A stretch of 64,000 nucleotides of DNA from Calothrix sp. NIES-4105 (GCF_002368415.1 NZ_AP018290.1:6935717-6999716); one strand, 5' to 3'; counted from the first letter of the stretch, positions 41,960-51,396 are shown. Numbers and translations: made by a program. The notes: generated by a model from the letters alone, not told the origin.

Positions 41960-42286
41960 GAATTTATTTATATCATCATTATGCCTAGGTTAACTTGCTT
42001 ATTGTGGCACAGAGCGCATTTATATATTGCGGGCGTTCGGTTGATGTAACATATATATAAATGTATAACTGATTTCAAAGCTTTTAAAGATACAAAAATT
42101 GAGTTTGAATTAAAGTTGCTTTACAAATAGTATTGGTAAGCTTAGGATTTTTTTAAACTGTATCAACAAATAACTCGATATATTAAGAGTTTCCAAATAG
42201 TTGTGTCTGTTGTCCAATAATACCGGACGTTTTCAAATCAATTGTGTATCCTGAAAAAAATCAGTTGATTATTGGAATGGAGGCCA

Positions 42287-42514
42287 ATGACTCCTATGAC
42301 TCCGAATATTATGCGTCAGTTTTGGTCGGTACTAGAAACCGCTCACAGCAAAACCCTTCTACAAATGGATGATGCAAGCTTGGTACAATGGCTCGTAAGA
42401 CAGACCAAGATGCAAACATCCCTTGATTACAGCGAAACCGCTTATTTAAACGATTACATCAAATCGCGCTTAACTCTCATTCGCGATTTGGCTCACGAGC
42501 GTTTGTACTTCTAA
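42287..42514 (+). CDS. Small conserved cyanobacterial protein, 75 aa
   Basis: The product begins MTPMTPNIMRQFWSVLETAH and continues LLQMDDASLVQWLVRQTKMQ, then ends RSRLTLIRDLAHERLYF-like (KSRLTLIRDLA). It looks fully helical and soluble. ATG 42287 is selected because GGAGG lies six bases upstream; an in-frame TTG at 42272 would place that site inside the gene. I know of no function. Its stop codon overlaps the convergent ribD stop by four bases, a tail-to-tail arrangement. Confidence 0.72.
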   Translation: MTPMTPNIMRQFWSVLETAHSKTLLQMDDASLVQWLVRQTKMQTSLDYSETAYLNDYIKSRLTLIRDLAHERLYF

Positions 42515-43698
42515 AGAGGTAAATATCCTTCAATTAAACAGTCAGTTCCAACAAAACGCATTTCAACACGTTCTAAAGAAAGTGCCTCAGTCATAGTATC
42601 CAAGCCTAAATCTCCTACAGGGGTAGGAGCAACGCTGCCACCTATGATTTTAGGAGCAATGAAAGCTAAAACTTTTTGCACGGCGCCAGCTTTAATAGCG
42701 CTTGCTGCCAATGTTCCCCCACACTCCCACAACACGTTGCAGAAACCACGCTCATAAAAATATGCCATTGCTTTATCAGGTGTAAGTAAATCCATTTCGA
42801 TGACTTCTACACCACGACGACGTAAACTTGCCTGAAAATCGGGGTTTGCTCCAGTACTCGTTAGTACTAAAGTTGGAGCTTCCTCGGTTTGCCACAGGTG
42901 AGCTTCCACTGGTAAATCAAGAGTACGACTCATTACTACTCGCAAAGGATTACGCGCGCTTTGGTCATGACTTGTTAAATATGGATTATCTTTTCTAACA
43001 GTATTTCCACCTATAACTACTGCATCAGAAGCTACTCTTACTTGATAAACCGCGTTACGCGAATCTCGACTTGTCACCCAAGCGCTGTGACCTGTAGTCG
43101 TGGCAATTTTACCATCTAAAGTCATGGCATACTTCAAAATACCCAATGGGCGCCGATGTAAAATTCGATGTATAAAACCTTCATTTAACTTTTGACAAGC
43201 AGCTTCTTCGACTCCGACAATTACCTCAATACCGCCTGATCGTAGTTTAGCAATACCACCACCAGCAACTAAAGGATTTGGGTCAACCATCCCAACAACA
43301 ACCTTAGCTAAACCAGCTTTAATTACTGCTTCCGAACATGGTGGAGTGCGTCCATAATGGTTACAAGGTTCGAGACTAACATAAATAGTAGCACCACGCG
43401 CGTTTTCACCAGCTTCTCGAAGCGCAAAAACTTCTGCATGTGGTTCACCCGCTTTTGGGTGAAATCCTTCTCCAATTATTTTCCCATCTTTAACAATAAC
43501 TGCTCCAACCATAGGGTTAGGTGAGGTGCATCCCAAAGCACGACGCGCAAGTTCCAAGCATCGCTGCATCATACGCGCGTCAAAGTCTGTTCCTACCTCA
43601 GACGACTGTGAATAACCCAAAGTTGAGGTATTAATAGCATTTTCCTGACTTTTGTTAGCTTCGGCATCGGGATGAGCGACGATAGGGGAGTTATCCAT
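42511..43698 (-). CDS. ribD: Riboflavin biosynthesis deaminase/reductase
   Basis: The 395-residue bifunctional enzyme deaminates and then reduces the pyrimidine intermediate in riboflavin synthesis. The deaminase zinc site is H87-A-E89 with C112 and C121 in LEPCNHYGRTPPC. The reductase domain follows (LKYAMTLDGKIATTTGHSAW, VVIGGNTVRKDNPYLT, VLWECGGTLAAS). An N-terminal ~40-residue polar extension precedes DFDARMMQRCLELARR; a later start at M43 or M44 would remove it and cannot be excluded. No FMN riboswitch is seen upstream, and the gene is not in a rib operon. Confidence 0.95.
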   Translation of the reverse strand: MDNSPIVAHPDAEANKSQENAINTSTLGYSQSSEVGTDFDARMMQRCLELARRALGCTSPNPMVGAVIVKDGKIIGEGFHPKAGEPHAEVFALREAGENARGATIYVSLEPCNHYGRTPPCSEAVIKAGLAKVVVGMVDPNPLVAGGGIAKLRSGGIEVIVGVEEAACQKLNEGFIHRILHRRPLGILKYAMTLDGKIATTTGHSAWVTSRDSRNAVYQVRVASDAVVIGGNTVRKDNPYLTSHDQSARNPLRVVMSRTLDLPVEAHLWQTEEAPTLVLTSTGANPDFQASLRRRGVEVIEMDLLTPDKAMAYFYERGFCNVLWECGGTLAASAIKAGAVQKVLAFIAPKIIGGSVAPTPVGDLGLDTMTEALSLERVEMRFVGTDCLIEGYLPL

Positions 43699-43817
43699 AT
43701 ACCTCTTAATACCTTTTACAGGAACTTAAGCAGAGTTTATAGCATGACGCTTAACAATTCCACCTCAAAGGAAAAATAGTAATTAGATTCACCTTGGCTA
43801 ATTTGCTCACCAAGCGC

Positions 43818-44080
43818 TAGTAGTTCATGTCATTAATTTTGGCTGGTTGGAGCAATGAACCACTCTCGACACAAAGGGAGAGGGTAGGGTGCTAGTAAGC
43901 TATTACTATCTTCAATTGATAGAAAAATTAATCAGCTTACTAGCACCGACATTCGTCATGGTGGTGCGTGAAGGCTAATAGTCTAATAGTCTTGAGTGGA
44001 GTTTTTTCGTAGCGTCACACACCCTACCCTACGCTAACGACAGGCGCCAACACCCCAAATTTTATGACACAGACTAGTAG
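43818..44080. mobile_element. MITE-like element, copy 2, with other repeats nested inside
   Basis: The left end CTAGTAGTTCATGTCATTAA then TTTTGG pairs with the right end CCAAATTTTATGACACAGAC then TAGTAG. The family is that of 10401-10500, but this copy is ~260 bases long. It contains a GGTGCTAGTAAGCT/AGCTTACTAGCACC stem and a degenerate family-A unit (GGTGCGTGAAGG...CGTCACACACC). Nesting shows that one repeat inserted into another. Confidence 0.65.
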
Positions 44081-44310
44081 TGCTTCATGTCAAAAGTTTT
44101 GGCTGGTTGGCTGGCAACGGATACAACGGATTTAACGGATGAGTTATTCGTCAAACATATAGATTTTGTTATTTTAAATTACTTATCCGTTACATCCCTT
44201 CGGGTTCGGCACTTTGCTTATGCCGGGAAACCCGTCCACCGCAAGTGCCTCACCGCTCTTCATCCGTTGCTAATATTTCTACACCCCAAAATTAATGACA
44301 TAAACCAGTA
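44076..44310. mobile_element. MITE-like element, copy 3, carrying a CAACGGAT repeat
   Basis: It begins where copy 2 ends, sharing the AGTAG junction. The left end AGTAGTGCTTCATGTCAAAA then GTTTTGG pairs with CCAAAATTAATGACATAAAC then CAG. Inside (44113-44270) is a CAACGGAT-family inverted repeat whose right arm is itself split by ~65 bases of GC-richer sequence. A short open frame across it is not a gene. Confidence 0.6.
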
Positions 44311-44644
44311 ATTAATGTGATTAAATTTGGGAGGTTGGCGCCAATTCTCTTACTCTCCTCTCTCTGTGTACTCTGTGTCTTTGTGGTAAAAACAATCAAC
44401 TGCATTGCACAGGCGCCTTGGTCTGTGGTACAAACCTACCGAATTTAATGATAGAACAATATAAATGTAGAGGTCGTAAATTTACGACCTCTACAATGTA
44501 CTATTTTCACTCTTGATTTAAATTATGAGTTTTAATCTTTTAAATTAAAACTCAATACTCACCACACTCCGCCCTTCGGATTCCGTGTTAAAAAGTAAAA
44601 TACCAGCTAACACGGTTAATAACGCTAATATTTGATTAAAAAAA
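44311..44644. repeat. Repeat-rich spacer downstream of mreD
   Basis: This stretch contains a copy of the CTCTGTGTCTTTGTGG-type dispersed repeat (about 44361-44393) and a 30-base perfect palindrome, TGTAGAGGTCGTAAA with its mirror (44466-44495). The palindrome shares the CGTAAATTTACG core of 1907-1940. It could terminate the mre operon. No gene is seen. Confidence 0.6.
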
Positions 44645-45334
44645 CTAGTTTTGCTCTGCGAGCTTTAGCTTTTGCCACCAGCGGTTCAAAGGATAATAAA
44701 CAACAGGCGCCCAAAGGCTACTAAGAATAGCAGAAGCAAGAGCGACTCGTTGAAAATAAGCCCAAACGAGTGTAGAGTCACGACCACCACTCAAAATAAA
44801 CTGTGATGCAAAAACAGCTTCACTAAAAAGTGCCATGAGAAACACCATTAAAGCGATTGAGATAAAATCCTCTTGGATAAATCGCTGAAGACGTATTCCC
44901 CCCGTTATAAATCCAACTAAACCAAGCGGTAGCGCATGAGTTGGGTCTGTAAATGTCATGGCATCTTGAAGTAATCCCAAAATGATCCCAGCTAGGGCGC
45001 CTTGCCAAGCATTACGCTTCACACTCCAAGCAACTACCCAAATCAACAGCCAATTTGGTGCAATACCTAATAACTCCATACCCGGTAAACGGTTAGGTAG
45101 CATCATCAAACATAAAAGTACAGTTGATAACATCAACGAGTAATCTACGATTTGACGAGTACGAGGATTCCAACTGGCAATTGGTTTGATATTTAATTTA
45201 AAAAATTTTAATTTTGACTTTGGTTTTGATTTTGGCTGCTGCGATTGTTGTCGTGCAGCTTTTCTATGAAGAGGTTTGACAGAGTAAGACCTAGCACGGG
45301 AGCGCTTGGAACCCCATGATGAAAATAGCTTCAT
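44645..45334 (-). CDS. mreD: Rod shape-determining protein MreD
   Basis: The 229-residue inner-membrane protein is the third gene of the mreBCD operon. A long basic, Lys/Arg/Gln-rich cytoplasmic N-terminus (~1-65) is followed by about five hydrophobic helices (VVDYSLMLSTVLLCLMMLP, NWLLIWVVAW, the G-rich LAGIILGLLQDAM and others). The LAGIILGLLQDA segment is typical of MreD. The protein joins MreC and MreB in the elongation complex for lateral wall synthesis. The basic N-terminal extension is longer than in enteric MreD, as in other cyanobacteria. Confidence 0.88.
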   Translation of the reverse strand: MKLFSSWGSKRSRARSYSVKPLHRKAARQQSQQPKSKPKSKLKFFKLNIKPIASWNPRTRQIVDYSLMLSTVLLCLMMLPNRLPGMELLGIAPNWLLIWVVAWSVKRNAWQGALAGIILGLLQDAMTFTDPTHALPLGLVGFITGGIRLQRFIQEDFISIALMVFLMALFSEAVFASQFILSGGRDSTLVWAYFQRVALASAILSSLWAPVVYYPLNRWWQKLKLAEQN

Positions 45335-45451
45335 ATGAGAAGAACTTAGGAACGTATCTTAATGGTTTAGCAAGTACCTATTGCAGTGTGGCTAAAATAA
45401 CTATTTAGTTGGAAAAAGCGAGCAAAGCTTATCAAATAATGCTTCTTTCTA

Positions 45452-45478
45452 CTTCTGCCTCCTGCCTCCTGCCTTCTG
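45452..45478. repeat. Short tandem heptamer repeat between mreC and mreD
   Basis: CTGCCTCCTGCCTCCTGCC is built from the heptamer CTGCCTC, a class of short tandem repeat typical of filamentous cyanobacteria. It lies in the 150-base gap inside the mre operon. Confidence 0.7.
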
Positions 45479-45484
45479 ACACTA

Positions 45485-46318
45485 TTAATTTGGCTTCGCT
45501 GCTTGTGATTTCTCTGATTTTTGAGTTTCTTCTGGTTTGCTTGCACTTGCAGGCGCCTCAGACTGAACAGGAGGTTTATCATAAATTTCCACCCAGTCAA
45601 GCGAGCGAATTGGTGGGAAAAGTTCGATTTTCGCAATTGATGCAGGTAAACGCTTTAAATCTAAAGACTTAATACGACCAACTGCAACTCCTGCCGGAAA
45701 TTTTTGGCTGTAGGTTGATGTTGCAATTAAATCGCCAGGTTTGACGTTAGGAACTTTTTCGTAAAACTCAAGTATCGCTTCCGCAGAACCATCACCACGT
45801 AACACACCTTTGGCGCCAGTTTGAGTAACGGTAACACCAACTTGGCTTTTAAGGTCACTAACTAACAGCACGCGGCTAGAGTTTGGAGTCACACTTTCTA
45901 CAAGACCAATTAACCCACCTTCCGCGCGGACAACAGAACCCTCTTGAACTCCTGATGAACTGCCACGGTTGAGAGTAACTTGCTGCCACCAATTATCAGC
46001 ACTACGCCCAATCACACGAGCTAATGTTAAAGGTTTTGCCGTTTTATCTTGTTCTTTATAATTTAAAACTTGCTTAAGCTTTTGATTTTGACTTTGTAGG
46101 TCAGCGAGCTGCGTTTCCAGTTCTAATATACGAGCATCGCGTATCCTTTCTTGCTTACTTGGCCCAGAGCCAATCATTTCTAAAGGACGAGTCATACCTT
46201 GATAAACTTCAAGTAATACCGAACCTTGAGTTTGTCGTAGTACAAATGCTGTACCAACTGCTAAACCGAGTAAGCCGATTTGTAAGCCTCTGCGCTCCCA
46301 CCACCGTGCTGTAAACAT
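45485..46318 (-). CDS. mreC: Rod shape-determining protein MreC
   Basis: The 277-residue periplasmic scaffold has a single N-terminal membrane helix (GLQIGLLGLAVGTAFVL, ~10-27), a coiled coil (~60-95, IRDARILELETQLADLQSQN) and the two beta-barrel MreC core (LARVIGRSADNWWQQVTLNR, GLIGLVESVTPNSSRVLLVS, VGVTVTQTGAKGVLRGDG). A proline/glutamate/serine-rich tail of ~40 residues follows. It links cytoplasmic MreB to the wall synthases. It starts 80 bases after mreB and is probably co-transcribed with it. Confidence 0.93.
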   Translation of the reverse strand: MFTARWWERRGLQIGLLGLAVGTAFVLRQTQGSVLLEVYQGMTRPLEMIGSGPSKQERIRDARILELETQLADLQSQNQKLKQVLNYKEQDKTAKPLTLARVIGRSADNWWQQVTLNRGSSSGVQEGSVVRAEGGLIGLVESVTPNSSRVLLVSDLKSQVGVTVTQTGAKGVLRGDGSAEAILEFYEKVPNVKPGDLIATSTYSQKFPAGVAVGRIKSLDLKRLPASIAKIELFPPIRSLDWVEIYDKPPVQSEAPASASKPEETQKSEKSQAAKPN

Positions 46319-46398
46319 ACGTACCTTTTTATAAAGCTATAAATAAATAGGGATACTGGATTGTACCGAAAATCCAGTATCGCTTGCTGCATTCTGGT

Positions 46399-47442
46399 TT
46401 ACATATTTCGCGAACGAGCGCTGAATACGCGTTCGTGCTGCTTAAAGTTCTCCAATACACGACCAGTACCAAGAACTACACAACTTAATGGGTCACTCGC
46501 AATATGCGTAACGATACCCGTTTCATGACTGATTAAAGTGTCAATGCCCTTAAGCAACGCACCGCCACCAGCAAGCATGATACCCCTGTCGATAATATCT
46601 GCCGCAAGTTCCGGAGGTGTGCGCTCCAAAGTCCGCTTCACAGCTTCGATAATCACACTCAAAGGTTCTGACATGCTTTCGCGAATTTCTGGCCCTTTGA
46701 TTGTGACAGTACGTGGTAATCCTGAAAGCAAGTGCAAACCACGAACTTCCATAATCGCTTCTTCGTCATCACTAGTAGGATAAGCCGAACCGATACGAAT
46801 CTTAATATCTTCAGCAGTTCGCTCACCGATTACTAAATTATGAACTTTTTTCATGTACTGGATTATCGACTCGGTTAACTCATCTCCTGCGATACGTACC
46901 GATTCGCTTAATACTGTACCTTGAAGGCTCAAAACTGCTACTTCGGTCGTTCCGCCACCGATATCAATAATCATGTTACCTGTTGGATCTGCAACAGGTA
47001 ATCCGGCGCCGATTGCTGCTGCAACAGGTTCATCAATCAAATATACTTCCCTAGCACCTGCTTGGGCAGCTGCATCCATAACAGCCCGTCGTTCTACACC
47101 AGTTACACCGCTTGGGATACCAATAACAATTCTTGGTAGGACTAATGCCTTACCTTCGTTAACGCGCTGGATAAAGCTTTTCAACATTAGCTCGGCGGTA
47201 TCAAAGTCAGCGATTACACCGTCGCGCAAGGGGCGGAGAGCAACCACATTTCCAGGTGTCCGACCGAGCATTTTTTTTGCTTCTTCTCCGACTGCCAATG
47301 CGACCTTTTCATTTTGGTCAATGGCAACTACAGAAGGTTCTTGGAGAACAATACCTTTACCACATACGTAAACGAGGGTGTTGGCTGTACCTAAATCGAT
47401 ACCCATATCCCGCGATAAGGAAAACTTTTTAAAAAGACCCAC
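46399..47442 (-). CDS. mreB: Rod shape-determining actin-like protein MreB
   Basis: The 347-residue actin-fold ATPase forms membrane-associated filaments that guide lateral wall synthesis. Nucleotide-binding motifs are clear: phosphate-1 [14 protein letters not shown] near the N-terminus, phosphate-2 [17 protein letters not shown], and the adenosine motif [12 protein letters not shown]. An N-terminal amphipathic MGLFKKFS stretch may contact the membrane. It is the first gene of mreBCD, divergent from ssb across a 342-base spacer that must hold both promoters. Confidence 0.97.
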   Translation of the reverse strand: MGLFKKFSLSRDMGIDLGTANTLVYVCGKGIVLQEPSVVAIDQNEKVALAVGEEAKKMLGRTPGNVVALRPLRDGVIADFDTAELMLKSFIQRVNEGKALVLPRIVIGIPSGVTGVERRAVMDAAAQAGAREVYLIDEPVAAAIGAGLPVADPTGNMIIDIGGGTTEVAVLSLQGTVLSESVRIAGDELTESIIQYMKKVHNLVIGERTAEDIKIRIGSAYPTSDDEEAIMEVRGLHLLSGLPRTVTIKGPEIRESMSEPLSVIIEAVKRTLERTPPELAADIIDRGIMLAGGGALLKGIDTLISHETGIVTHIASDPLSCVVLGTGRVLENFKQHERVFSARSRNM

Positions 47443-47753
47443 GCGCTTCTACGCCCCCTATTTGCGATACTTTTGACAACGACCGTAAGAGTGAATCGTG
47501 CTGGATTCTATTACTTTTTTTATCCTGAAGTCTAGTAAAGCAGACTATTTTTTTATAGAACTTTTGGTAATCTTTACTAAACACGATTGTACCTACTTTG
47601 CTTTATTCTATAGCTACACGTGTATATCCGTAAGGATTTACTTCGGCGCCAAAGCAATTTTTACAATTTTTCTTACTTTTGAAGGATTGTTATTTATCTA
47701 AACATAGTTTTTCGATAGTGACAATTCAACTATGATACAAGTAAAATATTTAA
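47443..47753. other. Divergent promoter region of mreB and ssb
   Basis: No gene of protein-like composition is found in this AT-rich spacer. The mreB side is rich in T-runs. The ssb side ends in the LexA-type box described separately. Confidence 0.5.
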
Positions 47754-47767
47754 AGTACCTTTGTACT
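47754..47767 (+). promoter_or_regulatory. LexA (SOS) box upstream of ssb
   Basis: AGTACCTTTGTACT fits the LexA-binding consensus reported for Anabaena (RGTACNNNDGTWCB) at every position. It lies 18 bases upstream of the ssb ATG. The placement suggests that ssb is induced by DNA damage. No -35/-10 pair could be fixed with certainty around it. Confidence 0.7.
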
Positions 47768-47784
47768 GAATAGGGAATTAAATT

Positions 47785-48147
47785 ATGAGTATAAATTCTG
47801 TCACACTTATCGGTCGTGTAGGTTCAGAGCCAGACATCAAATATTTTGATTCGGGAAGTGTGAAATGTCGGTTAACGTTAGCAGTTAATCGTCGTAGTCG
47901 TGATGCAGAACCTGATTGGTTCAGTTTAGAGATATGGGGTAAAACAGCCCAAGTCGCTAAGGATTATGTCACCAAGGGAAAACAAATAGGAGTTAAGGGT
48001 TCTTTAAAGTTTGACACTTGGGTTGATAATAAAACAGGCGCCAATCGTTCCACACCAGTTATTTTGGTAGAACAACTCGAATTACTTGGCTCTAAGCGCG
48101 ACACTGATAATTCAATGGAAGATTACAACTCTCCCGAAAACTTTTAA
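47785..48147 (+). CDS. ssb: Single-stranded DNA-binding protein
   Basis: The 120-residue protein is a single OB fold: MSINSVTLIGRVGSEPDIKY, then RLTLAVNRRSRD, DWFSLEIWGKTAQVAKDYV and KGKQIGVKGSLKFDTW. It protects single strands in replication, recombination and repair. The C-terminal tail is short and acidic (DTDNSMEDYNSPENF) but lacks the classic DDDIPF end. This is the pattern of the short SSBs that cyanobacteria carry beside or instead of a long one. A LexA box precedes it. It is followed by a family-B repeat. Confidence 0.93.
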   Translation: MSINSVTLIGRVGSEPDIKYFDSGSVKCRLTLAVNRRSRDAEPDWFSLEIWGKTAQVAKDYVTKGKQIGVKGSLKFDTWVDNKTGANRSTPVILVEQLELLGSKRDTDNSMEDYNSPENF

Positions 48148-48168
48148 TTAAGCAATTGGGCGCCGACT

Positions 48169-48226
48169 GTACGGGCGGGTTTACCTATACCTTGGTAAAT
48201 ATGTAAAATTTAGGTGAACCCGCCCT
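48169..48226. repeat. GGGCGGGTTTACC palindromic repeat, family B
   Basis: CTGTACGGGCGGGTTTACC and AGGTGAACCCGCCCT form the two arms. This copy preserves the full left arm and lies between the convergent 3' ends of ssb and the SIMPL gene. Confidence 0.8.
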
Positions 48227-48231
48227 TCCTT

Positions 48232-48978
48232 TTAATAACTAATTTGTAAAGTTACCGAAGCTTCAACTTGTTGTTCACCACCAACAACAGGAGTTGGAGG
48301 TAGTGGAACATCAGCCCTTACACTAGCAGCTGCTAATTCTCGATAAACAGGTCTTGGAGGAACGGCATTATTAATTTGTACATTCACAACTTCTTTCGCT
48401 TTTAAGCCAAGAGTAGTAAATACTGCGTTAGCTTGCTGCTGCGCGTCTTGAGTTGCTTTTTGTAAAGCTTGTCTTTGTGCTTGGGAAATTGCATCATCAC
48501 TTGCGACAAAACTAATTCCATCAATACGTGTGGCGCCTGCTTTAACTACATCGTCAAGTAGGGTACCAGTTCTATCAGTAGGAATGCGGAAATTAACGGT
48601 GTTAGTCGCGCTGTAACCCGTTATTCGCTGAACGTTGTTAGTGTAGCTATAAACTGGGTTAAGGTTAATGCTTGTTGTTTGTAGCTTTTCAACTCCAGGA
48701 CGTGATTTAATTAACGTAACTACAGCACTACTACGGCGCGCGGCTTCTTTTTGAACTTCAGCCGCATTTTTTCCTTGTACTTCAACACCAACATTAACTT
48801 GAGAGAGAGTCGTTGGTATGGACTCTACACCACGCCCACTCACAGTTAAAGTCCGTAATAACCGCTCTTTCTCTTGAGCGAAACTAGGCTGTACGAAACT
48901 AGCGCATAGTAATAACGCTACAGGTAATGCTTTCCAAAAATTACCCTTAATGCTAGGCACAACTAATTGACTCATCAC
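48232..48978 (-). CDS. SIMPL-domain (DUF541) periplasmic protein
   Basis: The 248-residue protein has a signal peptide (hydrophobic ALPVALLLCASFV, cleavage likely after SFA-Q near residue 35), so it should be periplasmic or outer-membrane associated. The SIMPL/DUF541 pattern follows: LTVSGRGVESIPTTLSQVNV at the start of the mature chain, then GYSATNTVNFRIPT and GATRIDGISFVASDDAISQA with a long helix. The family forms oligomeric barrels; relatives include BP26 of Brucella. Its role in cyanobacteria is unknown. The gene is monocistronic and convergent with ssb. Confidence 0.88.
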   Translation of the reverse strand: MMSQLVVPSIKGNFWKALPVALLLCASFVQPSFAQEKERLLRTLTVSGRGVESIPTTLSQVNVGVEVQGKNAAEVQKEAARRSSAVVTLIKSRPGVEKLQTTSINLNPVYSYTNNVQRITGYSATNTVNFRIPTDRTGTLLDDVVKAGATRIDGISFVASDDAISQAQRQALQKATQDAQQQANAVFTTLGLKAKEVVNVQINNAVPPRPVYRELAAASVRADVPLPPTPVVGGEQQVEASVTLQISY

Positions 48979-49666
48979 TCTTCACTCCTCAAAAATATAC
49001 ATTCTTTCCAGATACTTAAGTAAAATCAATAGTAACTGAAATCAATTAAATATCAAAAATCTATCTAGTAAATTAGTAAATATTTTCAAAATAAAACTTT
49101 ACAAATTTATTAGATAAAAAGGCTTTGAATCCAATTTATATATTATCTGGCATATTGCAAAAACATCATCAATACAAGGCTTGAGTCCAATTATGACGAT
49201 ATTATACAATCGACAATTTATCCAAAAGCCTTTGCTATTTATTTTTCTATAATGCACAGCTTTTTACTTCATTTGAAAGCAAAACTCTTATATTTATACT
49301 TTGACATGGCGCCAATAAAAAACGTTTCACTGTTACGTTTTTGGAAACTAAAAAAGTTACATTGTGAGTTCATAACGGTTTAACCCAGTCTCTACACAAT
49401 AGACAATTTGATGTTGGGTTGCACCCAACCTAGCAATGCAGTTTATTAATAATTATTATCATTAATTCGTTATAAATAGGACTTACGCAACCGACACATA
49501 AAAACCGTAGGGTGCGTGAAGGCTTCGGAAAAAATTTGAACGTAGTGATAAGACTTGTAGCCTTCACGCACCGGATGAGCGATTGTGACAATATCGTAAG
49601 TCTTGATAAATAACAATTAATTTGCAAGCGCTTGGTAAAGTAGAGGGATGATTTCGCTTTTAAACA
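48979..49666. other. Long intergenic region with nested palindromes
   Basis: The region is AT-rich. A GTTGGGTTGCACCCAAC hairpin lies at 49413-49429. An element with ends GACTTACG (49480-49487) and CGTAAGTC (49595-49602) encloses a family-A unit, GGTGCGTGAAGGC...GCCTTCACGCACC (about 49511-49571). No gene is recognised in the first 400 bases. Confidence 0.55.
49479..49603. mobile_element. Small element with GGACTTACG ends enclosing a family-A hairpin
   Basis: The outer inverted ends AGGACTTACGCAA and ATCGTAAGTCTT match the widespread GGACTTACGCA-type ends of non-coding cyanobacterial elements. The inner GTGCGTGAAGG stem matches family A (1825, 18839) with GAAGG replacing GACGC. Confidence 0.6.
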
Positions 49667-51043
49667 ATGCAGTTACACTTCATGACGATTTTGTTTCAAC
49701 CGTTACATTTACTTGCATCTACAACTGAGACTGCTGATAGTTCTTTAGTATTAGCAGCAGTGCTGTTAAGTTTAGTAGTTGTTTACTTTGCTAGCAAGTT
49801 AGGTGGAGAACTTTCAAACCGCATCGGTTTACCTCCTGTTTTAGGGGAACTTGTTGGTGGTGTAGTTGTAGGTGTATCGGCTTTACATCTTTTGGTGTTC
49901 GGTGGTGATGTCGAAGCATCAAACTCCCTAATAATGCAGTTCTTGACGATGCAAGGTGGTTTAAGTCCTTTATCTGCAAACAGTGTGTTTCATGCACAGT
50001 CAGAAGTAATATCTGTTTTGGCAGAATTGGGTGTTATTATCCTGCTGTTTGAAATTGGCTTAGAGTCGAATTTAAAGGATTTGTTATCTGTTGGACTTCA
50101 AGCAACGGTGGTAGCTTTTGTTGGGGTAGTAGTTCCCTTTGCAGCTGGTACTGCTGGACTAATGATTATATTTGGCGTTTCGGCGGTTCCTGCAATTTTC
50201 GCAGGAGCGGCGTTAACTGCAACAAGCATTGGTATCACATCTAGGGTACTTTCTGAGTTAGGGCGCCTCAATTCCAAGGAAGGACAAATAATTTTGGGGG
50301 CTGCTGTAATTGACGACGTGTTGGGTATCATTGTTCTTGCTGTCGTCGCAAGTCTTGCTAAAGATGGTGCAGTCGATGTTGGCAAGGTCATATACCTGAT
50401 TTTTAGTGCCGCAGGATTTTTGGTAGGCGCCATTGCTCTGGGTAATTTCTTCAATAAATCGTTTGTTGGAGTTGTAAATATACTCAAAACCCGTGGCGAA
50501 CTAATTTTGCCTGCATTTATTTTCGCTTTCTTAATGGCGTATTTTGCCGCATCAATTCAGTTAGAAGCGATTTTAGGTTCGTTCGCGGCAGGTTTAGTGC
50601 TTGAAGAAACTGAAAAACGCAAAGAGTTACAGCAACAAATAATTCCTGTAGCTGATATTTTAGTACCAATCTTCTTTGTAACTGTAGGCGCCAAAACTGA
50701 CTTGAGCGTTCTGAACCCAGCTATTCCCAGCAACCGCGAAGGGTTGATAATGGCTATATTTTTAGTAGCGGTAGCTATTCTTGGTAAAATCGTTACAGGT
50801 TTTAGTGTATTTGGACAAGAAAAAATTAACCGTTTGGCTATCGGTGTGGGCATGATTCCACGTGGAGAAGTCGGGCTAGTATTTTTGGGTATAGGCTCAA
50901 GTGTAGGTGTTCTAACTAAACCATTAGAAGCAGCAATAATTGTAATGGTGATAGTAACTACCTTTTTGGCGCCACCATTTCTAAGAATTGTATTCCCAGA
51001 TTCAGAAGAGGCTACTGTAAGCAGCACTGCCGAAAATTCTTAG
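49667..51043 (+). CDS. CPA2-family cation/proton antiporter, NhaS3-like
   Basis: The 458-residue membrane protein has 12-13 predicted helices. CPA2 marks are readable: GLPPVLGELVGGVVVG, LGVIILLFEIGLESNL, and the ion-binding pair D216-D217 in GAAVIDDVLGIIVLAV. RGEVGLVFLGIGSS lies near the C-terminus. Length and pattern resemble cyanobacterial NhaS3, the essential thylakoid Na+(K+)/H+ antiporter of Synechocystis, so homeostasis of cations and pH across thylakoid or plasma membrane is likely. Orthology is judged by memory. It lacks the RCK/TrkA-N regulatory domain that many CPA2 relatives have. It lies upstream of the amidase genes but ~350 bases away. Confidence 0.85.
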   Translation: MQLHFMTILFQPLHLLASTTETADSSLVLAAVLLSLVVVYFASKLGGELSNRIGLPPVLGELVGGVVVGVSALHLLVFGGDVEASNSLIMQFLTMQGGLSPLSANSVFHAQSEVISVLAELGVIILLFEIGLESNLKDLLSVGLQATVVAFVGVVVPFAAGTAGLMIIFGVSAVPAIFAGAALTATSIGITSRVLSELGRLNSKEGQIILGAAVIDDVLGIIVLAVVASLAKDGAVDVGKVIYLIFSAAGFLVGAIALGNFFNKSFVGVVNILKTRGELILPAFIFAFLMAYFAASIQLEAILGSFAAGLVLEETEKRKELQQQIIPVADILVPIFFVTVGAKTDLSVLNPAIPSNREGLIMAIFLVAVAILGKIVTGFSVFGQEKINRLAIGVGMIPRGEVGLVFLGIGSSVGVLTKPLEAAIIVMVIVTTFLAPPFLRIVFPDSEEATVSSTAENS

Positions 51044-51168
51044 GTATTAATTTTAGCTATCATTTCTTGGGAAAGTCCCATAAAAAGCTTATATGTTGCG
51101 GCACCTTCTACTGGTGCCTTTAATATTTATATTTTAACGGAAGTATATTCACGGCTTACTCAAAGTCA

Positions 51169-51236
51169 AAGAAACCGGGTTTCTAGCCGAAATCGTTGTT
51201 TCTATTACGATTTATCGACAAAGAAACCCAGTTTCT
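51169..51236. repeat. Paired AGAAACCGGGTTTCT palindromes
   Basis: AAGAAACCGGGTTTCT (51169-51184) and AAGAAACCCAGTTTCT (51221-51236) are two copies of a short palindrome common in Nostocales intergenic DNA. They lie between the antiporter gene and the first amidase gene. Confidence 0.65.
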
Positions 51237-51396
51237 AAAATTTTAGCTGTGGCTATTGTTGCCTGAATTGTCTCGCAAAATATCAACGATTGGGTAGCAA
51301 CAGATGCTAGAGTAATGCGTGCGTTGACTGCATAAGTATTTACCAATGCTGTCGAATTGATTGCACTACCAGGAACCTTTTGGTGAAGAAAACACT

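Noticed and set aside
44087-44311. 74-codon plus-strand open frame
   Set aside because: It lies wholly within the MITE-like element and reads through its inverted repeats.
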